From Caldilineaceae bacterium (GTDB lineage: Bacteria > Chloroflexota > Anaerolineae > Caldilineales > Caldilineaceae): 64,000 bases of DNA. This document shows positions 1 to 6,661 of the stretch, piece by piece. The stretch lies in contig JALHQH010000063.1 in assembly GCA_022842065.1 (NCBI GenBank), forward strand, positions 1-64,000. The letters are read 5' to 3'. Position 1 is the first letter of the stretch. Every line of letters begins with the position of its first letter. Made by a program: the position numbers and the translations under genes. The notes under the pieces were generated by a model, which did not search any database, had not been told where the DNA came from, and was given only the letters and a program-made list of their open reading frames with translations.

Positions 1-1
1 T

Positions 2-100
2 CCCGATTTCGTTGACCCGCTTTTAATTACTCAGCTGCTTGACGCCATGCCCCCGCTCGGTGCCATTCACTCTGAACCAGCTTTCAACACCATTCCCTGA
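2..100 (+). CDS. possible 3' end of a gene entering from the left edge
   Basis: One frame is open from the window edge for 32 codons and stops at TGA 98-100. It reads PDFVDPLLITQLLDAMPPLG and onward, a protein-like composition. No start is visible and no family can be named from so short a tail. It could be chance, since the following 400 bases are AT-richer and look non-coding. Confidence 0.25.
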   Translation, partial: PDFVDPLLITQLLDAMPPLGAIHSEPAFNTIP

Positions 101-377
101 CTTGGCGAAGGGATTGGTTTTGATTGATATTTGTTTATCCTTTCATCTCCAACCTTTTACTTCGTATTTTTGCCCTTCCCTTCATGGTGACCTTCGAGCC
201 GAACTATGTTTCTACAGCATCCGTCTATCTCCCCAACAATCCAGTGTGGCTAGCATCCTCTACGGTGTCCGTCTATTCGGATAATAGCGGATTCCGTCTA
301 TTGTCGCTGGCATCGTCTGTATAAGATCCCATGGCCCGATCTAAATGAGACACACTGTTTATACCACAAAAAAACTA

Positions 378-396
378 TCACGGATCTACCGTGATT
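378..396. terminator. small hairpin in non-coding DNA
   Basis: ATCACGG and CCGTGAT form a 7-bp stem around a short loop, followed within 15 bases by ACTTTTTG. It could end transcription of whatever enters from the left. The rest of 101-528 shows nothing that looks like a gene. Confidence 0.3.
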
Positions 397-528
397 CTAT
401 ACACTTTTTGTTGCTGGACCGAATACAGGTGTGGAAACAGTTGGAGAAGGCGAAAAATTCAACTAACTTACATGTTGTCTTGCAGTATATGGAGAAAACA
501 AAGGTTTGTCAACAGGCTTTTTTTACAG

Positions 529-840
529 CTACAACCGCGGATTCACCGGCTCGCTTTCCAAGGCCAGCACCCCGAAGACACACTCATGCACGCGACCCCA
601 CGGCTCGCCGCGTACGAAGCGTTCCAGCGCTTCCAGACCCAGGGCAAACTTGCACAGGGCGAGGGCGCGTTTGGCGTAAGCGGGTGAGGTGGTCGGGGTG
701 GGTATATTCGGGGCCGTAGCTGAGGTGGAGATAGTCGCGTCTGCGGCAGTTGACCCCAGGCTAGAGCAGGCCGCAACGGTCCTTGGCGAGAGCGGCAGCG
801 GGGACGGAGACCAATTCGCACTTGGGGTAGCGCAGGGCAC
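529..840 (-). pseudogene. decayed coding remnant, family not recognised
   Basis: On the minus strand protein-like sequence survives but changes frame. Near 840-765 one frame reads RYPKCELVSVPAAALAKDRC and then meets a stop. The same frame later reads DYLHLSYGPEYTHPDHL. A shift at about 672-680 continues in another frame as AKRALALCKFALGLEALERF and ends at the stop 529-531. The helical, charged C-terminal part looks like real protein, while one in-frame stop and one frameshift suggest decay. I do not recognise the family. Sequencing error is an alternative to true decay. Confidence 0.4.
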
Positions 841-859
841 GGTCAGTTTCTGAAAAATC

Positions 860-889
860 AGCGACCGCTCACCAATGTGAGCGGTCGCT
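860..889. terminator. bidirectional terminator hairpin
   Basis: A perfect 13-bp stem (AGCGACCGCTCAC with GTGAGCGGTCGCT) closes a CAAT loop. It has A-rich sequence on the left and AATTTTTG on the right, so it can act on either strand. It lies just past the stop codon of the ABC exporter ATPase gene and probably ends that transcript. Confidence 0.7.
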
Positions 890-936
890 AATTTTTGATG
901 ATCTAATTTGGTTGCGCCGTTGCTAAGACTGAACGA

Positions 937-2184
937 TCAGGCCGGGACCAACCCTGGCGTCATTGACACTGCTTCAATCGGCTTGATCGCCATGCGCGCC
1001 CCTAAATCAATCAAGCCCTGCGCGCCCCTGCCGGCTTGAACCCAAAAGCTGAGTGCGCGCTCTAACCGGTCGTAATAGTGGGTAAAGCCATCGGCGGCCA
1101 CATCCACCCCCAACTCAAACTCACCTTCCAACAGCGGGAGGGCCAGGGTATATTCCAGGCGACAGCGCTCGCCGGCCTTGAAGCAGGGGGTCTGCTCATC
1201 GCGCCACTGGCTGGTGGTATCATAGACAATGCGGCCATCGACCGTGCGGATCGTAAAGGAAAAGATGGGCTGATTCACCGCCGCACGAAAATGAATATCA
1301 ACCGCCACCAACACCTTATCACCAGAGTGAACGGCAGAAATCGGCATACCATCTTCGTTGAGCAGCGAGACGCGCTCAATCTCGGCATCAAAGGTCATGA
1401 TCCGTTCGGCCAGGCCTCCTTCTTGGGGCGCAGTGATCTGCGCCTGCCGGGCCGCTTCGCGTACCGCATCCGAATAGGTGATCACCGCCTCGGCGGCGCT
1501 ACCCTGGAAGATATTATTACCCCGGTACATGACCAACCCACGACTACAAACCCGCCGCACCGCTTCCATGTTGTGGGAGACAAAGATCAGTGATGTCCCC
1601 TGACGGCGCAACAGATCCATATGGGCATAACATTTCTGTTGAAACGCATAATCACCAACGGCCAATACTTCGTCGACCAACAGCACATCAGGATCGACAT
1701 GCGCGGCAATCGAAAAGCCCAGCCGGGCATACATCCCCGACGAATAGCGCTTGACAGGCGTGTCGAGGAATTGCCCAATGCCGGCAAAGTCGACAATCTG
1801 GTCAAAGCGGCGGGTAATCTCAGCCTTTTGCATGCCTAGAATGGTGCCGTTGAGAAAGATATTCTCGCGCCCGCTCAAGTCGGGGTGGAAACCGGCGCCC
1901 AGCTCAATCAAGGCCGAAAAACGACCGTTGATCGCAATCGACCCGCTCGTTGGGTGGGTCACGCCGGAAAGCAGTTTCAGGATCGTCGTCTTCCCGGCGC
2001 CATTCGGGCCAATCACCCCTAGCGCCTCGCCCGGTTCCAGCGCAAAGCTGACATCGTTGACGGCCAGATGATAGTTGTCCGCGGCTTTGTTTTGCTGATT
2101 GGTTAGCGCATCGCGTAGGCTGGGCAGCCATTGGCCGATGCGGTAGCGTTTGGTGACATGGTCAAAGCTAATGGAAGGTGCCAT
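937..2184 (-). CDS. polysaccharide ABC exporter ATP-binding protein, Wzt/TagH type
   Basis: ATPase of an ABC exporter that moves a completed surface polysaccharide or teichoic-acid-like chain across the inner membrane. The N-terminal half is a complete nucleotide-binding domain: Walker A GPNGAGKTT about residue 60, signature YSSGMYARL, Walker B VLLVDEVLAVGD and switch histidine in FVSHN. The last 170 residues form a beta-rich Wzt-type C-terminal domain, which in known systems selects the glycan to be exported. The permease partner is the next gene upstream (2417-3196), with a palindromic repeat between them. ATG at 2184 was chosen because the ABC domain begins at once; a GTG four codons earlier is also possible and neither has a clear ribosome site. 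It is the last gene of the minus-strand polysaccharide region. Confidence 0.9.
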   Translation of the reverse strand: MAPSISFDHVTKRYRIGQWLPSLRDALTNQQNKAADNYHLAVNDVSFALEPGEALGVIGPNGAGKTTILKLLSGVTHPTSGSIAINGRFSALIELGAGFHPDLSGRENIFLNGTILGMQKAEITRRFDQIVDFAGIGQFLDTPVKRYSSGMYARLGFSIAAHVDPDVLLVDEVLAVGDYAFQQKCYAHMDLLRRQGTSLIFVSHNMEAVRRVCSRGLVMYRGNNIFQGSAAEAVITYSDAVREAARQAQITAPQEGGLAERIMTFDAEIERVSLLNEDGMPISAVHSGDKVLVAVDIHFRAAVNQPIFSFTIRTVDGRIVYDTTSQWRDEQTPCFKAGERCRLEYTLALPLLEGEFELGVDVAADGFTHYYDRLERALSFWVQAGRGAQGLIDLGARMAIKPIEAVSMTPGLVPA

Positions 2185-2218
2185 AGTTATATTCACTCTA
2201 TTTGAGTAACTACCAAGC

Positions 2219-2346
2219 CACCCCTCCCGCGCCCAGAGGCGGTTGCCTTCTAGGCGCGCTCCCCTGCTAAGGGAGGGAACTGTTGACGGCGAGACAGTTC
2301 CTCCCCTTAACAGGGGGACGGGAGCCCATTGGGCGCGGAGGGGGTT
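2219..2346. repeat. palindromic intergenic element between Wzm and Wzt genes
   Basis: The 220-base gap between the exporter permease and ATPase genes holds long G/C-rich arms, such as GGGAGGGAACTGT around 2271-2283 and ACAGTTCCTCCCC around 2294-2306. The outer words are CCCCTCCCGCGCCC and GGGCGCGGAGGGGG. A related but not identical element lies at 3299-3417, upstream of the permease. Confidence 0.7.
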
Positions 2347-2416
2347 AGTAGTTACCTAGTTAAAAACGGGCCGATCCGACTTGATGAGGACTTACACAGT
2401 TACCTGTGGCATCGAC

Positions 2417-3196
2417 TTAAACCACATCCGCAAATTGAAATTCGACCCGTTTGAAGAATCGATAGCCGACCAGCAGTAACACCGCCGCGGCCCCAATGGA
2501 AATGAAGAGGTAACTACCAGGTGGCTGTTGCCGCAGCAGAATATCCCGATAGCCTTCCAGAATGCCGGCCATGGGGTTGATAAAGTAGTAGGGGCGCAGC
2601 CATTCAGGCACGCTCGTCACCGGATAGATAATCGGTGAGGCATAGAGCCAGACTTGGATGACCAACGTCACAATGTGTTTGACATCGCGGTAGAAGACAT
2701 TGAGCGCGGCACCAATAAAGCCAAGGCCGAGCGTCAATGCCACCTGGGTTGCGAGCACGGCTGGCAAAAAGACTAACATGCGCACATCGATCCCAATGCG
2801 AAAGTAGAGGAAGAGGGCCACCAGCAAGACGGTGGCAATGCCAAAGTCGAGCAGCCGGGCCAGCAGCGCCGCCATGGGTAGAATCTCGCGCGGAAAGTAG
2901 ATCTTGCTCACCAGATTCATGTTGATGACCAAGGACTCGACCATGTCCATGAGCGAGGTGGTGAAAAAGGTCCACGGTGCCATCGCCACATAGGAAAAGA
3001 CTACATACGGCACACCACCGGTGTCGATTGGCACAAAATAGGTGAAGACCAGGCTAAAGATGAGCGTTGTGACGGTCGGTTGGACAATGGCCCAAAGCCC
3101 GCCAAGAATTGATTGTTTATAGCGCGCGCGAATGGTGCGTACAATCCAGGCATACAGCAATGGCCGATGGGATAAAAAGGAAGCTTGAATAGTCAT
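2417..3196 (-). CDS. polysaccharide ABC exporter permease, Wzm/TagG type
   Basis: Inner-membrane subunit of the ABC-2 exporter served by the ATPase at 937-2184. At 259 residues it has the usual size, with six predicted membrane spans. It shows the family N-terminus RTIRARYKQSILGGLWAIVQ just before the first span, and the typical NPMAGILEGYRDILL stretch near the C-terminus. Together with the Wzt-like partner this indicates export of a polymerised glycan in an ABC-dependent way. The region also contains an O-antigen ligase-like protein, so more than one assembly route may be encoded. Start is the ATG at 3196; no clear ribosome site precedes it, and a 13-bp tandem repeat lies immediately upstream. 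Confidence 0.92.
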   Translation of the reverse strand: MTIQASFLSHRPLLYAWIVRTIRARYKQSILGGLWAIVQPTVTTLIFSLVFTYFVPIDTGGVPYVVFSYVAMAPWTFFTTSLMDMVESLVINMNLVSKIYFPREILPMAALLARLLDFGIATVLLVALFLYFRIGIDVRMLVFLPAVLATQVALTLGLGFIGAALNVFYRDVKHIVTLVIQVWLYASPIIYPVTSVPEWLRPYYFINPMAGILEGYRDILLRQQPPGSYLFISIGAAAVLLLVGYRFFKRVEFQFADVV

Positions 3197-3219
3197 AGAT
3201 ACGGTTGCTTTTTCTTTCG

Positions 3220-3271
3220 TCGTGTCGTCTGGTCGTGTCGTCTGGTCGTGTCGTCTGGTCGTGTCGTCTGG
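3220..3271. repeat. four tandem copies of a 13-bp unit
   Basis: TCGTGTCGTCTGG is repeated four times without change at 3220-3232, 3233-3245, 3246-3258 and 3259-3271. It lies 24 bases upstream of the permease start, so its copy number could alter spacing to the promoter. Confidence 0.9.
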
Positions 3272-3298
3272 TTGCGGTTATGGAAGTTAAGAAATAAG

Positions 3299-3417
3299 TT
3301 CGGCAAACAAACCCCACCCTAACCCTCCCCAGCCTGGGGAGGGAACCGTTATCACCGCCGCCGACAACTGTTCCTCCCCCAGCCTGGGGGAGGCTAGGAG
3401 GGGGTTTGTTTGCCGAA
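3299..3417. repeat. long palindromic intergenic element
   Basis: Outer arms TTCGGCAAACAAACCCC (3299-3315) and GGGGTTTGTTTGCCGAA (3401-3417) pair perfectly over 17 bp. Inside are CCTCCCCAGCCTGGGGAGG and CCTCCCCCAGCCTGGGGGAGG-like words that can each fold or pair with each other. The element fills the space between the sialidase-like gene and the exporter permease gene. Confidence 0.85.
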
Positions 3418-3434
3418 TTTAATTTTTAATTCCA

Positions 3435-4955
3435 TTACCGGCGTTGATTTTGGCGATAAGCAATGTAGAGCAAGAAGAGCCCGACCGGTGCCAGCCCCAC
3501 AAAGAGGGGCATCGCCGGATTGGCCAACTGCTTAATCGCCGGTGGCACCTGCGCGGCGACGACCGGCGGTAACTGATCGGTGGCTGCCGTATCGGTGATG
3601 GCGGCCGGCGGTGTCAGGAGGCCCGCGATTGGTACGGGGGGGGATGGTGTCGGGATTGGGATCAATGGATATTCCGGTCCCGCTAATTCTGTGTATGCAT
3701 ACCAGGCCCCATTGGCCCCATTGCCCGGATCCGTGCGCCAGACGACCATCAACAAATTACCCTGGCTGACGACCGAACGGGCGAGTGATGGATCAAAGCC
3801 TTCCATCCCATCCACATCTTGCACCAGCGGCCCGGAGACAATATTGTTGACGCCGCCCCACGCGCCTGTGGCGGCGTGCCATTCGCTGTACCACATCCCG
3901 TGGCGCTGCTGGGCCGCGGCCCCATTTGTGCGTTGACCAAAAAAGACGCGCAAGTCGTTATTACTATCTACCACAAAGGCGGCTGGGCCATTACCCCCAA
4001 CATGTTCTGGAAAGGGGCGAATGGCTGCGGTCCAGGTCCGTCCCCCATCATTCGAGCGCTGTACCAGGCGGACCACCCCTTGATCCGGGATCCCATTGTC
4101 ATACATCACAAAGAGGTCGCCATTATGTTCAATTAACGACGGACTCTGCACCCCCAAGATGCCCCCGACCACCCCTTCGGCGATCACTGTCGGCTCATCC
4201 CACCGGCGTGTGCTAAAGTCATAAGTGCTAAGTAGCACCGTTGTCCCCCAAGCCCGCCGGTTGAGCACGATCCAAACCGCATAGAGCCGGCCGGATTGGC
4301 CATAGTGCATGCGCAACCCATAGGGCCAGAGAATGTCGCTATAGGTGGCGGCGACCAATTCGGGCAATGTCCAATTGACGCCCCCATCGAGTGATTCGGT
4401 GGCATAGATGCCCGTGCCTTCGGCATCACCACCAAAGAGCACATAGAGATTGCCGTCGCTGTCGCCTTCAATCCAGGTTGTAATCGGCGGCCGGGCCGAA
4501 GTCGCAATCGCCATCGGTTTCGACCAGGCGGCGGCATTACTCGCTTCACTGACCGGGGCGCTGGAATAGTAGATGTCCGCGCGCACATCATGGCCACCAT
4601 AAAAAATCACATGCAGAATGCCTGCTCTGTCCAGATAGGCAGCCGGGGCATGGGCTTCATCAAAGAGCGGTGAGAGCAAAATATCAACTGGTTTGCTCCA
4701 GCCCGTGGTCCGGGTCCAAAAGTTATACACAACGACATACTCATAGATCCCCACTTTCTGGGCGCTAAAAGCATGGATCGTGCCGTTACTATCGGCCAAT
4801 AGGAAAGGCGTTTCCGTATTGGGATCGATATAAGGAATCACCGCTGGCTCAGTCCACAGGGTGGGGCTCTGGGCTGCTACTGGCTTTGGTGCAAAGACTA
4901 AAGTACTTACCAGCAGCAGCAAGAGTGCTGTCAGCGCAATCGTTTTTCTTGCCAT
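3435..4955 (-). CDS. exported sialidase-like BNR-repeat protein with C-terminal membrane anchor
   Basis: A 506-residue exported protein. A signal peptide (KTIALTALLLLLVSTLVF, cleavage near PVAAQ) is followed by a beta-propeller-like body. Two clear Asp-box motifs (SLDGGVNWT and SNDGGRTWT) mark the sialidase/BNR fold. A proline-rich stretch follows, then one hydrophobic span (LFVGLAPVGLFLLYIAY) with a basic tail, which anchors it outside the membrane. Asp-boxes are structural, and I could not identify the sialidase catalytic arginine triad or Tyr/Glu pair with confidence, so enzyme activity is open; a glycan-binding role is equally possible. ATG 4955 is preferred over a TTG two codons earlier. 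It sits among surface-polysaccharide genes. Confidence 0.75.
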   Translation of the reverse strand: MARKTIALTALLLLLVSTLVFAPKPVAAQSPTLWTEPAVIPYIDPNTETPFLLADSNGTIHAFSAQKVGIYEYVVVYNFWTRTTGWSKPVDILLSPLFDEAHAPAAYLDRAGILHVIFYGGHDVRADIYYSSAPVSEASNAAAWSKPMAIATSARPPITTWIEGDSDGNLYVLFGGDAEGTGIYATESLDGGVNWTLPELVAATYSDILWPYGLRMHYGQSGRLYAVWIVLNRRAWGTTVLLSTYDFSTRRWDEPTVIAEGVVGGILGVQSPSLIEHNGDLFVMYDNGIPDQGVVRLVQRSNDGGRTWTAAIRPFPEHVGGNGPAAFVVDSNNDLRVFFGQRTNGAAAQQRHGMWYSEWHAATGAWGGVNNIVSGPLVQDVDGMEGFDPSLARSVVSQGNLLMVVWRTDPGNGANGAWYAYTELAGPEYPLIPIPTPSPPVPIAGLLTPPAAITDTAATDQLPPVVAAQVPPAIKQLANPAMPLFVGLAPVGLFLLYIAYRQNQRR

Positions 4956-5048
4956 GGGCAACTTTATCTTCTTTCGATCAATATTTTTGATCTGTAAACC
5001 TATACTGAAGTCAAGTTGAGAACCGGAGTTTTGCTGGCTAACGGGATC

Positions 5049-5114
5049 GCGTGCGTCGCATTGACCGCCAACTGTTTCCAGTCCGCTAGATGCTTTGGTC
5101 AGTGCGACGCACGC
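5049..5114. repeat. inverted repeat between sialidase-like gene and wecE
   Basis: Arms of 18 bp at 5049-5066 and 5097-5114 (GCGTGCGTCGCATTGACC and GGTCAGTGCGACGCACGC) pair with one G-T position and a 30-base loop. It lies downstream of the aminotransferase stop codon and may serve as its terminator. Confidence 0.65.
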
Positions 5115-5182
5115 TGACCGAAACTAGGGGTTTCATTCTGATTTGAGTATAACTTGCCGTTTTCCCTTTTACGCAGCACGCG

Positions 5183-6496
5183 TTATGCGTTACTCTTTGT
5201 AAAGGCCTGCACAGCCATCACAATGCGCGCCAGATCGGCGGCGGTTAACTCGTTATGAAAAGGCAGCCTGACCAGTCGATCACTGACTGATTCGGTGACC
5301 GGGCAATCTCCTACCTGTCCGCCGAATTGCATCCCCATTTGCGAGGTATGTAATGGCAGATAGTGGAAGACACTTTGAATGCCCTGTGCCTTCAGATGCT
5401 CGATGAAGGCCGTACGTAAGGCTAAATTAGGTAAGAGCAAGTAGTACATGTGATAGGATTGTTCACAAGCGTCGGGCACATAGGGTACTCCTACGCCATT
5501 TTCTGCGGCCCACCCCTGTAGCTGCTGGTCATAATATTCCCAGATCGTACGCCGTTTGTGCTGGATCTGCTCACGCGCTTCTAATTGTGCATAGAGGAAG
5601 GCGGCCAATAGATCAGAGGGCAGATAACTGGAGCCAACATCAACCCAGGTATATTTGTCAACCTGACCGCGGAAGAAGCGGCTACGGTTGGTCCCTTTCT
5701 CGCGAATGATCTCGGCCTGTTCAATGTAATGGCGGTCGTTGATTAAGAGCGCGCCCCCTTCACCACAGCTAAAATTCTTCGTTTCATGAAAGCTTTGGGT
5801 GGCAAAGGTGCCAAAGGTGCCCAGATAGCGCCCCTTATATTTGCCAAAGAGGCCGTGAGCATTATCTTCCACCACCGCCACATTGTGTGCCGCGGCGATG
5901 GCACAGATCGTATCCATCTCGCAGCCAACGCCGGCATAATGAACCGGCACAATGGCGCGCGTCCGCGCCGTGATCAACCCTGCGAGCTGCGTTTCATCCA
6001 TGTTCAAGGTATCGGGCCGGATGTCTGCAAAGATGGGGCGGGCACCGCGCAGGACAAACGCATTAACTGTGCTGACAAAGGTGAATGACGGCACAATGAC
6101 TTCATCCCCAGGTTGCAGATGGAGCAGCAAGGCCGCCATCTCCAAGGCATGGGTGCAAGAGGTGGTCAAAAGGACCTTGGGCACCTCCAAGCTCTCTTCC
6201 AAAAGCTGGTGACAGCGCTTGGTAAAGGGGCCATCACCAGAGATGCGCGTGTTCTGGATCGCCTGATTGATATAAACTAACTCTTGCCCGACCAAGGGCG
6301 GCACATTAAAGGCAATGGGTTTGGTCACCGTCGTCTCGGTTGCGCTGGGGGCCGAGTGTACCGCCCCATTTGCCCGCCCATTGTGGCCATTCGTGTATGG
6401 TTGGTCAGCTCCCGTCGGCTTGATATTCGCATAGCCATGTGTGGCTCCATGCGGAGATGACCCATTGTGATGAACTGCTATCGTGCTGTCAGCCAT
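5183..6496 (-). CDS. wecE: dTDP-4-amino-4,6-dideoxygalactose transaminase
   Basis: PLP-dependent DegT/DnrJ/EryC1/StrS aminotransferase that converts dTDP-4-keto-6-deoxyglucose to dTDP-4-amino-4,6-dideoxygalactose, a sugar donor for surface glycans. The match to enterobacterial WecE/RffA runs over the whole catalytic part: FNVPPLVGQELVYI, GDEVIVPSFTFVST, the SFHETKNF stretch with the PLP lysine at residue 240, and REKGTNRSRFFRGQVDKYTW. An extra 60 N-terminal residues rich in His, Asn and Gly have no counterpart in WecE; there is no internal Met before the conserved core, and GGGAG sits 7 bases before the ATG, so the extension seems real. It stands alone between two intergenic hairpin regions. 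Confidence 0.93.
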   Translation of the reverse strand: MADSTIAVHHNGSSPHGATHGYANIKPTGADQPYTNGHNGRANGAVHSAPSATETTVTKPIAFNVPPLVGQELVYINQAIQNTRISGDGPFTKRCHQLLEESLEVPKVLLTTSCTHALEMAALLLHLQPGDEVIVPSFTFVSTVNAFVLRGARPIFADIRPDTLNMDETQLAGLITARTRAIVPVHYAGVGCEMDTICAIAAAHNVAVVEDNAHGLFGKYKGRYLGTFGTFATQSFHETKNFSCGEGGALLINDRHYIEQAEIIREKGTNRSRFFRGQVDKYTWVDVGSSYLPSDLLAAFLYAQLEAREQIQHKRRTIWEYYDQQLQGWAAENGVGVPYVPDACEQSYHMYYLLLPNLALRTAFIEHLKAQGIQSVFHYLPLHTSQMGMQFGGQVGDCPVTESVSDRLVRLPFHNELTAADLARIVMAVQAFTKSNA

Positions 6497-6661
6497 GTGC
6501 GCACTCCCTGTGCTGCAAAATCAGTAATCATCGCTAGGAAAAATGTCTTAGCCGCCCTACTATCATACCGACATTCGTCGCAAATTTCTTTATCATTTTC
6601 CTTGCAGGATCGGTGGTCCACTGAATTTACCCCCGGTCACACGTTTTCTCTGACCCAGGAT

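Noticed and set aside
39..324. Overlapping frames in the first 330 bases
   Set aside because: Low-complexity hydrophobic and Ser/Leu-rich translations without ribosome sites; both frames overlap each other and lie in AT-richer, non-coding-like DNA.
3435..4955. Calling the BNR-repeat protein a true sialidase
   Set aside because: Asp-boxes are present but the catalytic residues could not be placed, so only sialidase-like is supported.
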